Made by a program: the position numbers and the translations under genes. The notes below the pieces were generated by a model. That model made no database searches and was not told the origin of the DNA. It saw nothing but the letters and a program-made list of their open reading frames with translations. Positions 12,100 through 23,355 of a DNA stretch of 64,000 nucleotides are shown here, piece by piece; positions within the stretch are counted from its first letter, which is position 1, and each line of letters opens with the position of its first letter. Source of the DNA: Agelas oroides (Eukaryota; Porifera; Demospongiae; Agelasida; Agelasidae); the NCBI GenBank assembly GCA_949130485.1, contig OX422186.1, positions 2,955,313 through 3,019,312 on the forward strand. Reading direction: 5' to 3'.

Positions 12100-12985
12100 G
12101 TATTTCTCCCTTGTGTAAACACCCCGTATTGAGAATCTTCCGGGCATGCTTATAGTGAGCTTTTGGTTTAGCTCCATCGTCGCTTGTGTTCATAAACACA
12201 TACACCCAAGGTTTTGGTTGCTCACACTGGGAACACGAGCTTACGCGGGGTTGTCACCTGTCACCACTGACGATGCAAGTTACTTCGATGCCTCTCACTT
12301 AGTGCATGTTTTCACAAGCACCACTGATTTCCCGTAGTACATGTTCAGCGGAAGCTGCTGTTCTTCCAGAAACCTACGGCAGTCATCGTGATTGTCAACC
12401 TCGAGCATATTAAAAAATTGTGAGGAAAGGAAAGAGGGGGGGAGGGGGGGCTATGTACGAGAAGAATTGAATATTCGAGCAAAAGGCCCCCTAGCTCCCC
12501 ACTTTTGCCTCAAAGTAGTGGGGGGGCATTTTCAGGAGCTTACAGTACTTGTCTATTTTCTGAAAAAAAAAATTCCATTCAATATCATTTGCTTTGTATG
12601 TGTACTGTTATGTCATAGTGTGTGCTCTGATGACATTCCATCGGCAAAAATTGTGATTACAAGCCACTAGAGGTGTTTTGTGGATTAAGTCACAATGGGC
12701 ACATAGGATTTTGATTAAGCTGAAGCCATCCGACTAGGTGAAGTTGTTTCTATGACTCACCTCACATGAGCCAACACAATGAGAATGAATGCTAGTTTCA
12801 ACTGCTTTCACTTTAGCAAGTCAGTTCAGTACTGAAGTAAAAGGTGTGTCTACATACGTAAATTATGCCTACAGACATGGTTCCAAAAAATAGAGACATG
12901 GTTCTTCACAAATCAGCAATAATAATAACCACCTACCCACATCAAAGGTACATTTTCAGCTGACCAGAAATTTCCATATTGAAAA
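12100..12985. other. Intronic sequence sharing a short block with 25.5-25.75 kb
   Basis: The stretch around 12250-12290 (caccactgacgatgcaagt) has an inverted counterpart at about 25675-25700. Both can be read as TTDDASYF, but no larger coding context is seen. Otherwise unassigned. Confidence 0.3.
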
Positions 12986-13330
12986 GACCAGGTTGTGACA
13001 TCCTTGTTACAAGGTAGTACAGCCATCTTTATACCATGTGTTGACAACATTGTGGCCAGCTTGTATCAACCTTGTAACAACCAGGCTACAAGGTAGTGGT
13101 AAGGCTGGAACAAGGTTGTGGCATGGTTGGTACAAGGTTGTGACATGGTTGGTACAAGGTTGTGACAACCTTTCTAGAAGGTGCTCCAAACCCTGGATTT
13201 GTCACGCCTTCTAGCAGGCTTCAAGGTTGTAGCAAGGTGGTCACAAGGTTGTAAATATGCAGGTGATTCCTGCAGGATTGGAACAACCTTGCTACATGCT
13301 TGTAAACATGGGTGTATACAGTGTAGCTGT
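12985..13330. repeat. acaaggttgt-type short repeats
   Basis: Multiple copies of acaaggttgtgacatggttggt and variants lie within 350 bp, some inverted. The same words dominate 16.2-16.7 kb, which suggests the two blocks belong to one repeat family. Confidence 0.65.
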
Positions 13331-13950
13331 GATCAGTATACTTCACATGCAAAACAACCATGTTTCAGGATGGTAAAATAATCACAAAATACATACATAT
13401 CACTGTCTGTACATACTTATACACATGTAATGTCTAATTATAGCCTAAAGCTTCTTCGGTGACAGTTTGCACACTTAATTGTCATTGATAGTGTTGACAA
13501 GGAAGCTCTTGGGAACAGGGTGGGACGACTGCACATGCCCTGTTAAGAACAAGCAAAATTAGAATTTTAAAATGCTGCTGTGCAGTGTATAATTCCTTAA
13601 AGCCAACAAAACAAGCATATTGAACTTATGTATGTATGCTGACACAATCTCCCTGCATGGTCAAATTAAAACTTTCGTCATCGTGGCAACCATATATATG
13701 CTCACAACAAGTTTGCAAGCTTTCCGCATGAAGCTAAAAAGTTAACAGTTGAAAGTAGGCCCTCCATATTGAGCACGAATGAGGCTAACAATACCTTCAT
13801 CATCAAGCTTAAAGACAGGAAGTGACCATACTACTTAACAAGTGATTGTCAATGGGCCAATTAAGAGCTAGCTGCCAAACATGAAGCTTTTCCTTAAACA
13901 CATGCAGGGAGCAAACAGCATTTAGTTTCACTTCAGGTAGCTAAAATACC

Positions 13951-14464
13951 ATAGTCTCACAAAAGAGCACCCATGGGTGAAGCACCTTACAAGTCTGCCA
14001 AAGAGGGGGGTGGGCACTCTTTCGAATGCTTTTGCATTTAACCACAAAAGAACGCCCATGTCGTGTTTTCAGGGACTCGATGCCCTCGAATTTGGCTCGA
14101 AGCAAATAATTGGACAAGCAATAACATACAGCAGAGCCACCAGCGGCTTTGAAGTCAAGTCCTGACAGCACACACCACTCTGAACGGCAACACTGATGTA
14201 AGCATAGTTTACCTCGCGGTGCACGCCGCATTAGCTACATTCGTCTGCGCAAAGCTGCTTTGTAGTAACCTTCGGTGAAGTATAACATGCAAAGTTCTTA
14301 CCTTAGATATGCATAGCACTTGGGGATGTGCTTCTCAAACTCCACGTGTGCACTCAATAGCCATGCGATACTCGTTCCAGGGTAGGCGCTCATTCGAACA
14401 AACTTTGACCATATACAGGAAATTGGGCCAAAAGTAGGGGGTGGATGCTCTTTCACGAGAGTAC
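13951..14464. mobile_element. MITE with tctcacaaaagagcaccca-like ends
   Basis: The left end (13951-13973) is an imperfect inverted match to 14442-14464 (tggatgctctttcacgagag). A second inner pair of agagggggtgggcactctttcg-type words occurs near 14005. There is no transposase. Confidence 0.55.
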
Positions 14465-15457
14465 AGTAATAGCTTAAAATAAATTGTAAATTGGCTGATT
14501 ATGATGAAACTGAAAACAGATCTGAGTTAGTTATTAATTAATAGTTACAGTAAGAGTAATTAAGGTCATGTAAAGTATACAACCAAACGTATACAGGAAT
14601 GGCCGACATACATGATAGAATCACGTGATACAGCTGGGGGTCAGGGTCTGCAAAATTGCCAAAGAAAATGTATGGAGAGTGCGAACAGTGCGTTACAAAG
14701 TCGGCAGTAGTTTGTGATCAAGATGATGGATGGAACTTAGACTTTTTGTGGCTGTTCTATTGGGGACTATCTGTGAACATGAACACTACTTCAGCCAATC
14801 TTGGAATGCCAGTCAACTCAGGTGAGCCAAAAGCCATTGGCTACTAGCTTTGTGTGCACACTATTAACTGGCGGGAGCAGGGGGATGAAGCTAGTTCCAG
14901 CTGCTGTACAAACAGCACTTCAAATCTACATAGCTAGCTACTGCTGGCATTAAAGTTTCTGTGTGGAGTCATCCACAAGAAAAATGATTCCGCACTGCAT
15001 GCTACTTTAAAGACGTCATCGTGTCTATGCAAGTACACTGATTTCCTGATGAAACAGGCTTAATTTTTATCATCAGAGTGGACAGTGCAGCAACTAACCA
15101 GGGTTGACAAAGATCTCAGACCTGAGTTATGATTGAACGTTCTAGCTTCTGTGGACCACATGGCTTACTGCAAGAAAAAGTACTTGTAGGCACAGTGCTT
15201 ATAGTTGTGTGGGCATGTGTATGTGTGAGTCATTAAAATTCGAGGGTGGGTCTATGGTGTCCATGGTTCCGTGATGGTACTTTCATCTCAGGAACTGTGA
15301 GTGTTCTGCTGTGTAATAAAGCCCCGGAAACAGCATTCATCTTCGCTAGCTGTCAAAGCAGAAGCTGTTTAAGCCAGTTTTTAGCCGATTTAGCTGATGT
15401 TCCATCATCGTGTCAACAGAAATTGCCGTATTTGTGCCCCGTACGAAGCACTTTAAC
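14465..15457. other. Intronic sequence, no feature recognised
   Basis: I see nothing supported in this stretch. Confidence 0.3.
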
Positions 15458-15779
15458 ACATGTTACCGTCAGTCTGCTGCGTCGGACTGTGTGGTCATGT
15501 TACCGTCAGTCTGATGCGTCGGACTGTGTGGTCATGTTACCGTCAGTCTGATGCGTCGGACTGTGTGGTCATGTTACCGTCAGTCTGATGCGTCGGACTG
15601 TGTGGTCATGTTACCGTCAGTCTGATGCGTCGGACTGTGTGGTCATGTTACCGTCAGTCTGATGCGTCGGACTGTGTGGTCATGTTACCGTCAGTCTGAT
15701 GCGTCGGACTGTGTGGTCATGTTACCGTCAGTCTGATGCGTCGGACTTTGTGGTCATGTTACCGTCAGTCTGCTGCGTC
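15458..15779 (+). repeat. 37-bp minisatellite, about 8.7 units
   Basis: The unit reads gtcatgttaccgtcagtctg followed by atgcgtcggactgtgtg. The middle units are identical, while the first and last carry ctgctgcg in place of ctgatgcg. Because 37 is not a multiple of three, no coding role across the array is likely. Confidence 0.95.
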
Positions 15780-16209
15780 GAACACTGATGATGAACTTGA
15801 TGCAATTGGGGTTGATTTCGATGTTGTTGAGATGACTTTTGCCAATCCTGACAGTGCATATAGCTAACGCTTTGCTAGAGTGCAGGAAAAGGCTCATGTT
15901 AAAAGTAGATGCTTATCGATGTGAACTTGTTAGAGAAAACTAATGGCTTTTAAACATCGAGAACAGATTGATCATATCAGGTCCTTTTATCAAACTGTTA
16001 CATTTGCAACCACAAGAACTGGCATGATTGTGAAGACTGCAGTGGAAACAAGTAGTGCTGCTGCTAGCATAAGAAACAACTGGCGTCTGCCTACAAATGA
16101 CTATAACAATATTGTACTGTATTGATATTGTACGGTATGGTACAATGTTGTGATAATGCACAAGTCATGTGATTACGACAAATTTCAAACTATATAACAA
16201 TCTATTCAC
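15780..16209. other. No recognisable gene
   Basis: Immediately after the minisatellite a short open stretch (15775-15868) reads as an acidic peptide ending at a stop. It has no recognisable context. Confidence 0.3.
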
Positions 16210-16690
16210 AAGGTTGTATTCAACTTGTGCACGTAACCACAATTCATTTACAACCTTGTAATGAACCTGTGCATGTAGACTACAATCTCTCCACAAGGTT
16301 GTGTCTAACTGGTAATTATTCAACAGTCAGCTCACAACCTATACACAGTTACCAACAACCTCACAACAAGGTCAACAGTCTGCTCACAACCTATACAAAG
16401 TTACCAACAATCGTACAACAAGGTCAACAGTCCGCTCACAACCTACGTTCACACAGTTACCAACAACCTCACAACAAGGTCAACAGTCAGCTCACAACCT
16501 ATACACAGTTACCAACAATCTCACAACAAGGTCAACAGTCTGCTCACAAGCTACATATACACAGTTACCAACAACCTCACAACAAGGTCAACAGTCCGTT
16601 CACAACCTACGTATACACAGTTACCAACAATCTCACAACAAGGTTGTAACATGCATGTAAGGTTGTGCCTTGGTTGTTACTAGGTGGTTA
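16210..16690. repeat. Minisatellite of about 55-61 bp units rich in acaacct/aaggtca
   Basis: About five units of the form cacagttaccaacaac, tcacaacaaggtcaacagt, gctcacaacct, with small length changes. The block is flanked by acaaggttgt words shared with 12.99-13.33 kb. The 140-residue ORF through it is an artefact of the repeat. Confidence 0.85.
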
Positions 16691-16699
16691 CAACCTAGT

Positions 16700-17472
16700 T
16701 TTTTCTCATAAACTTTTACTGGAGTGGCCTACACATGATTGATGAATCAATCTTACACTGTCATCCTAAGGGCTTGACGACTTACCTAGGTATGGAACAA
16801 TTGAGGTCTAGTTCACTGCCAGCATGAATCTGTACTCTCTAACCTCTAGATGGAGGAGTAGTCTCAGCACAGGGGCATGGCTAGCACATCATGCATATGC
16901 GTATGATTGGAACTTCATTGTGGTGTTCTGCTGTTCTACTATTTTGCATATCCTACAGAAAACATGCTGAGGATATATCAAGCCAGAAAAGCATCACCTA
17001 TGGGAGAAAGAGTAATGGACCCTACAACATCCTACAGGGCTACATTTTGTTGTTGGGATGATTATTTATCGGCATGGAGGTCAAAAGCATAGACAATTAA
17101 AGTTGTCACAGCTGAAACCCTAGCACATCCACTAACTTTAAACATGGCTCCATATGAAGAACATGCCTATACTATGTACACTAAAATTTCATAGGTGGTA
17201 AATTTTCTTGTATTTTGCAAGCTGGCCTGGCCTATACAAAGCAGATTACTTTCCCTTAACGGAGAGTAACAAAAGCATGAATATCATTAATTTAGATGTT
17301 CAATAAGTGACTGTATTTTGTTGACAGACTGACAGACACAATTGCTTAATGTCTGTGCACATACACAAGTGAGGTGAACTCAGAACTGTGATGTGCTTAG
17401 AACACCATATCATATTGGTCAAATGCATGTGTGCATGCTGTGGACTATAGTCTCATGCCCAGCCCACACACA
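16700..17472. other. Intronic sequence, no feature recognised
   Basis: I see nothing supported in this stretch. Confidence 0.3.
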
Positions 17473-17763
17473 CCTCCCGGAGATAAACGGCCTGGTGAAC
17501 GAAGTCGAATTTCTTGGGCATACGTATTTTCAAAAAGTGGTAAGCACCAATGAGATTGCGAGATCATTAATTATTACGTAGCACTTCCCTTAATTACAAC
17601 AGTAAAATTTGTTCATCTTCATTCGTGTATCCGTACCTTCTTTGAGCAGGTTAGCTGCAAAAATTTTTAAGTGTTGCTAGGTTACAATGTCGCAAAAGCG
17701 TGTGCTAGCCAAAGAAATTCGACTTGGTTCACCAGACCATTTCTCCTCGTGAGAGGGTGGGGT
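17473..17763. mobile_element. MITE family A, copy 1 (gcctggtgaac-aagtcgaatttcttggg ends)
   Basis: The left end (17488 onward, cctggtgaacgaagtcgaat) is inverted at about 17712-17745 (attcgacttggttcaccaga), followed by a gtgagaggg block. A second copy with the internal segment in the opposite orientation lies at 24973-25210, and a relic end at about 27917-27948. Confidence 0.75.
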
Positions 17764-17819
17764 TGGGGAATGAGGGAATGAGACTAGCTGTACACGAAGC
17801 TACTTCTCAATATGCATAC

Positions 17820-18911
17820 CTTCTTTCTCTCCAGTGAGCTGCTCCCTTGGTAGGAGCAGGTACGGCTGCTGTTGCAGTGGACTGGTGTAGTGTTGCTGCT
17901 GCTGTTGTGGACTGGTGTGGTGTTGCTGCTGTTGCTGTAGACTTGTGCGGTGTTGCTGCTGTTGCTGTGGACTGGTGTAGTGTTGCTGCTGCTGTTGTCG
18001 ACTGGTGTGGTGTTGCTGTTGCTGTAGACTTGTGTGGTGTTGCTGCTGTTGCTGTGGACTGGGGTAGTGTTGCTGCTGCTGTTGTGGACTGGTGTAGTAC
18101 TGGTGCTGTTGCTGTGGACTGGTGTAGTGTTGCTGCTGTTGTTGTGGACTGGTGTAGTGTTGCTGCTGTTGTTGAGGACTGGGGTAGTGTTGCTGTTGCT
18201 GTAGACTTGTGCGGTGTTGCTGCTGTTGCTGTAGACTGGTGTAGTACTGGTGCTGTTGTTGTGGACTGGTGTGGTGTTGCTGTTGCTGTAGACTTGTGTG
18301 GTGTTGCTGCTGTTGCTGTGGACTGGTGTGGTGTTGCTGCTGTTGTTGTGGACTGGTGTAATACTGGTGCTGTTGCTGTAGACTTGTGTGGTGTTGCTGC
18401 TGTTGTTGTGGACTGGTGTAGTGTTGCTGCTGTTGTTGTGGACTGGGGTAGTGTTGCTGTTGCTGTAGACTTGTGCGGTGTTGCTGCTGTTGCTGTAGAC
18501 TGGTGTAGTATTGGTGATGTTGTTGTGGACTGGGGTAGTGTTGCTGTTGCTGTAGACTTGTGTGGTGTTGCTGCTGTTGCTGTGGACTGGTGTAGTGTTG
18601 CTGCTGTTGCTGTAGACTGGTGTAGTACTGGTGCTGTTGCTGTAGACTTGTGTGGTGTTGCTGCTGTTGTCGTGGACTGGTGTGGTGTTGCTGCTGTTGT
18701 CGTGGACTGGTGTAGTGTTGGTGCTGTTGCTGTAGACTGGTGTAGCTAGGAGGTGGTGGATGTTGCTGTGGTTGAGAATATCTCTGCTGTTGCCGGACTG
18801 TATCACTGAAATGATCCCTGATATGACTGAGCAGATGCATGCTTGGAGGTGGTGCATACTTGAAATGTTGTGGCAGAAAGCCACGCATGCCTGAAGAAGT
18901 GATATGCACAC
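17820..18911 (-). CDS. Large Gln-rich repeat exon of the Death-domain gene
   Basis: On the minus strand, ttttattcaag precedes 18911 (acceptor) and gtatgcat follows 17820 (donor). The exon is 1092 bp (364 codons) and phase 1 at both borders. It starts with a unique segment (YAPPPSMHLLSHIRDHFSD, then QQQRYSQPQ) and continues as roughly 25 units of the type HYTSPQQQQQ. A second reading frame on the same strand is also open (Asn/Ser/Thr-rich), as the repeat lacks stops. The Gln frame is chosen because the neighbouring exon at 19112-19357 conserves exactly that frame and its splice phase. Low-complexity Gln/Pro tracts like this act as flexible, aggregation-prone linkers. No enzymatic domain is seen. 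Confidence 0.65.
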
Positions 18912-19111
18912 CTTGAATAAAAGTAACATGCACATAATCAACTGTAGACTACAAATAAATATTTGAACTTGGTTTTCAACTGCAGCAGAGCTTTATAACG
19001 ACTATTTCATACACAAAAAGCTGTACAACTATCCATTAAGATCACTCTGTCAACACTACAATATAGTAACAACACACAAAAGTAAACTTTCACTTCTCTC
19101 TGTATGCATAC

Positions 19112-19357
19112 CTTTGCTCTGGTCCCCACCCGAGTGTGGTAGGTATGACTGCTGTTGCTGTGTATTGGCATAGTATTGAGGTGGAAGTTGGACACCACAC
19201 TGTGGTTGCGAGTATCTCAACTGCTGCTGAAATACACCACTAAGCTGACCCCTAATCTGGCCAGCAGGCTGCATACTAGGAACAGGTGCATACTCAGATT
19301 GTTGTCGAGGCATCAACTGTGAGAGTGGTAAACTTTGATGCTGAAAGCCATGAATAC
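19112..19357 (-). CDS. Paralogous Gln/Pro exon, upstream duplicate
   Basis: On the minus strand, tttcttcag precedes 19357 and gtatgcatacag follows 19112. The exon has 246 bp (82 codons) and is phase 1-1. It is homologous to the start of the 17820-18911 exon: YAPVPSMQPAGQIRGQLSG here against YAPPPSMHLLSHIRDHFSD there, and LRYSQPQ against QRYSQPQ. Both exons also share the donor word gtatgcat. This exon lacks the long Gln expansion, having only QQQQSYLPH, so it shows the ancestral form. The two arose by tandem exon duplication. Confidence 0.65.
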
Positions 19358-19539
19358 CTGAAGAAAGATATAATGAAAACAACTATTATGCATGTCTGAC
19401 TCTTTGGGGGAGGAGGAATGTACGTACTTCTAAATGGGTGGGTAGATCTAGTTACAGCTGAGTTACTTGTATTTTTTGGATATGCTCAAAATCACTGGTC
19501 TTCAGGGAAGTTACTTTTCTTACCATTACACAAATAGTC

Positions 19540-19900
19540 GACTACAAGTTTCAGTGACAGTGATGACAATTGAGATACTGCAACAGTAGTGACAATAATG
19601 ACAGTAGTGACAACTGAGACTGATAGCAATTGAGACTAACCACAATGTGTGACTATAGTGACAATTGAGACTACTGTGACAGTGATAGCAATTGAGACTA
19701 ACCACAATGTGTGATAGTATAGTGACAATTGAGACTACTGTGACAGTGATAGCAATTGAGACTAACCACAATGTGTGACAGTAGTGACAATCGAGACTAC
19801 TGTGACAGTGATAGCAATTGAGACTAACCACAATGTGTGACAAGAGTGACAATAGTGAAACTGGTGGCAGTAGTGACTATTATGACAGTAGTGACAGCAG
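19540..19900 (+). repeat. Minisatellite of about 66 bp, four units
   Basis: The unit alternates gacaattgagactactgtga, cagtgatagcaattgagact and aaccacaatgtgtga. The small words (gtgacagtagtgaca) resemble those of the 61.7-64 kb arrays. It lies in the intron upstream of the Gln-rich exons. Confidence 0.85.
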
Positions 19901-20137
19901 TGATAAGCAAAAATGGTAAATAACAACTTGCTAGAGGTGAAGGCTTACAGTAACTACATACACTGCATGCAACCCTGCCTAACTATATCCATCTGAATCT
20001 GTGTTCTGAATTATGCACAAACACTACAATCATATAAGACCAACTGCTTAGCCACCACTAGTTTTGAAATAATCATAAAAAACTTCAATCCCAGTGTGCA
20101 TACATACCTATGTTTAGTGTTTGTTTTTTTATGTACA

Positions 20138-20402
20138 TATGTGGCAGTCCCGGATAGAAATCGAATATTATTCCATTGCGTATTTCGAGCGTATCACCGA
20201 GTTTAACGCGCTATAGCGCTGAACTTCCGCTAAGGGCGTGGCTCATACGCGACGTGTAAACACATGAATATCTGATATGTCTATGAAGCACGTATAAACC
20301 CCGCCCTTAGCGGAAGCTCAGCGCTATAGTGCGTCAAACTTGGTGATGCACTCGAAATACACGACGGAATAATATTCGATTTCTATTTGGGACTGCCACA
20401 TA
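20138..20402. mobile_element. 265-bp inverted-repeat element (tatgtggcagtcc ends)
   Basis: tatgtggcagtcc (20138-20150) is the exact complement of 20390-20402. The arms continue for about 110 bp (gaatattattcc, gcgctatagcgctga, cgctaagggcg against their complements) around a short spacer near 20250-20280. It is a non-autonomous fold-back transposon. Confidence 0.9.
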
Positions 20403-22715
20403 TACTAGATGGATATATGGAGTTGTAGCATTGAAGCCATACATTACAAAGGCACCACCAATGGTTTATACAAGACAGACCCTAGTCAATGAAATTAGGG
20501 AAGTTAGAACATGGGATTTATAGAAGTTAGAACACTTTTACAATCATCACAATGCACATGCGTGCATATTAGTGTGAGTTGCGCCGAAGTGTGAATGAAG
20601 TGGAAATCATTGTGTGAAGGAGATGGCTCTTATTTATGGCCTGCGGATTCCCTTCCATCCCCTAGAGGACCACTATTGATTAGAATGAGCCCTTCTGCTA
20701 TACAGAGACTCTCCGAAGCCACGGCGATCGAAGTCAAGAGGGAAGCATTCGAAGTTCACACCCGAACAGCAAGCCGAAATCGCACAGTATGAAATCGAGT
20801 TTGGCAATCATTTGGTAGGGGTGTGGCTTGAACGGCTCGCGTTTTGCATAAATAAAGACCACGAGGGTCTGGAGGCATTTCCGCAAAATTTTGCACCAGC
20901 AAATATTTCCCACTATACGGTACTTTGTACACAACTATATACACCAATTTTCCAAGCAACTCTTTACAGCCGCTGCTCATGCAAAGAACTTAATTATGTC
21001 ACTATGAGAAAAGCCAAAAGGAGTCACACTGATTCACTGCATTACATCGAGTAAACTACATATGCAAGTTAAGGTATTGGTAGTGAGGCATGGTTTGGTT
21101 CAAACAAATTTGCTATAGTCAGGAATCAGTCAGATGAGTTGACAGAAAATAGATAGATACAACAGTGGAAAGTGGTTTCTTGCTATACATTGTGGTGTTT
21201 TACACAATGATTAAGATGTAACTGTGGCGATGTAGAGCTGGAAGTTAGCACGTGCATATTGGTACTCTCTGGGTTTATAGATTTGGAGTGCGTATGGGGT
21301 GCTATTGGTAGGCTCTGCCACAATACGTATGTTGGCACTGTACATCCATGTATCCATCACATCTGTCATACTTAGAAATGCAAACATCTGTTACGCTAAG
21401 GAATGCAATTCATCCCCAGTGCTACAGCGGCACTAGAGGTCTCATTTTATACACTGGGGTCAGCAGAGCACAGCCAGCACACACCAGTGCCAACAAAGCA
21501 AAGTCCGAGGGGCCAGTAGAATGCAGTCAATGCCTTGCAACACAAAGGGAGAGAAGGCACCGAGGCAAGGAAAGTGAAGTGAAAGTCAGCGATACTGAAG
21601 TTACTACATACACCATGCCATTTTGGCACTAGGCAAAGGGTGCAGCACCTCTCTAATGTCTGCAAACACTCTTTCAAAGCATGCTTTGCCACACTTCATT
21701 CATGCCTCAAGCTCTGTCTTCCTCAGTCTTTGACTACACCTATATATATGCACCTTGCGTGCGCGAAGCTTACTCTATGCATGTAACACCAAGTACATTA
21801 TGTACCTGGTTGAAGCTCTACCATGTTCCTATACTTTTTCCCATGCTGTATCTTATTCCATTTTCAATGTTTTTCAATGGTCCACAAGGATCCTTGCTAG
21901 TAGGAACCAGCAACAACATACTGGACAATAATGGTGGAATATTGCAGCATAATATTGTCATAATGAAGGAGCATGATAGAAAGTGATGGGGACAACACAA
22001 GGGGAAAGTCTGTGAGCCCTATATCGCCGAGTATAGCTAATTAGTACTCAGGTGTAATTCAGTTCCCACACAAACATTCCAGCTATACAGTGTTGTACAC
22101 ATAGATGACATCATGCCTAACTCCTCACAACTCACACCTATCAATAATATCCCTCAAACTAGTCCCAATCACACTCCACTCACAACATCGCATTTCCCCA
22201 TACATCTTGTCAAAAAGACCGGTGCCACAACAGCGATCCTGGATCCCCTGTGGATTTTTTCCACCCAAATACCAGAGACATCTGACATCAGAATGCCACT
22301 CTAGGGAAATGCTTCATCATTGTGGCGCAAGCCTGAGCGAGCAGTACATTGTGCTGATTTATGTCATGGCACACAAACCATGAATAGCAGCAGGGTTTGC
22401 GACTGTCAGCTGTCAGTCAGGGCAGCTACTATGGCTACACATGCATGGACTAAGCTTCACACCCAAATCATGAGCTGAATCTCTGACATTCATGTACGTC
22501 TGTAGATCAAATCTGTATCTTCCTTCTCCCTTCCTCCTCACACACAGCTTCCAAATTTGCTGTTTTAAGGTCCTCCAGGCACGGGTAAAACATCTGCCAT
22601 CCTAGCAGTCACTGTAGTTTGCGCATGACCCTTACCTGAAGTGACCTCAGCCACCTGTGAATAGTCTGCCAAGAAGTTTGTCTATTATGGTAACATAGTT
22701 GAGATAATAAACCAT
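20403..22715. other. No recognisable gene
   Basis: This is intronic or intergenic. A short open stretch at 20595-20792 (MKWKSLCEGDGSYLWPADS) was looked at but has no family match, clear splice sites or repeat context. I see nothing else supported. Confidence 0.3.
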
Positions 22716-22718
22716 ACA

Positions 22719-23355
22719 TACCGTAGATGCTGGTTGTTAAGCGCATGCGCTTATAACAGCTGACAGCAAGGAAATATGTGCTTAACAGCGGACATGCGCT
22801 AAACAAGAAATAGTCACTTAATAAATGGGTGTGAAAATAGTGGGCGGTGCTTTCGCTGCTTCCGTTGTATCGCTCGTTCAACATGGCAGAGCGTCAAGCA
22901 AGTACTTTGGAGAGTGTCATTCATGGCCATCACCTTTGCAAGCAGATCTGGCAGCCGCTTGTCGGAGAGATGCTAGCCTTGGAACGGGAGGAGGGCAACA
23001 ACCATGACAAATTCGCTGTCAGTCTCCTCAAGGAATCTACTGTCGTTGGCCATGTTCCTCGACAGTTTTCGCGGGTGTTTTGGCACTTCCTCAGGCATGG
23101 AGGGACCATCATCACTTGTGAAGTTACCGGTCGAAGAAAGCGTGGTAAAGGACTAGAGATACCCATTCTCTTTGTTCTTCGTACTACTTGACACATTTTG
23201 CTCGGCACGTTCGTTCAAAGTTTGTTTAATAAGCGCATGCGCATAACACGTGATGGGCAAAACCCTCAATAATTATGCGCTTAATAAATATTATGCGCTT
23301 AATAAATATTATGCGCTTAATAAAGAGCTGCGCTTAACAACCAGCGCCTACGGTA
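22719..23355 (+). mobile_element. Small transposon (about 640 bp) carrying a HIRAN-like ORF
   Basis: The left end taccgtagatgctggttgtt is inverted at the right end (aacaaccagcgcctacggta), with arms of about 33 bp and a few mismatches. Subterminal gcgcatgcgc words lie near both ends. Three copies of cttaataaatattatgcg stand before the right end. Between the ends is the single short ORF at 22883-23191. No transposase is present, so the element must move in trans. Confidence 0.8.
22883..23191 (+). CDS. HIRAN-like domain protein inside the transposon
   Basis: This ORF of 102 codons starts at the ATG in ttcaacATGGCA; the further upstream ATG at 22847 is poorly placed. It reads SVIHGHHLCKQIWQPLVGE, then GNNHDKFAVSL, VVGHVPRQFSR, FLRHGGTI and CEVTGRRKRGKGLEIP. 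This order (entry strand, W.P..GE, N.D.FAV, .VGHVPR..S, G..I..E.TG) is that of the short HIRAN-like proteins common in cnidarians, lancelets and sponges. HIRAN domains in HLTF/Rad5 bind 3'-OH single-stranded DNA ends. It is a complete single-exon ORF within transposon ends. Its role in mobilisation or repair is inference. Confidence 0.7.
   Translation: MAERQASTLESVIHGHHLCKQIWQPLVGEMLALEREEGNNHDKFAVSLLKESTVVGHVPRQFSRVFWHFLRHGGTIITCEVTGRRKRGKGLEIPILFVLRTT

Noticed and set aside
15458-15779. CRISPR array (regular 37-bp spacing)
   Set aside because: Units are contiguous and identical with no spacers, in eukaryotic sequence. This is a minisatellite.
16227-16649. 140-codon ORF
   Set aside because: Runs through the minisatellite. 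Its periodic peptide is a by-product of the repeat.
17847-18749. 300-codon plus-strand ORF (Val/Ala/Cys/Trp-rich)
   Set aside because: Shadow of the minus-strand Gln-repeat exon, whose frame is supported by the paralogous exon and splice sites.
17784-18941. Asn/Ser/Thr-rich 385-codon minus-strand ORF
   Set aside because: Alternative frame of the same exon. It does not preserve the unique segment shared with the exon at 19112-19357 and runs through the splice acceptor.
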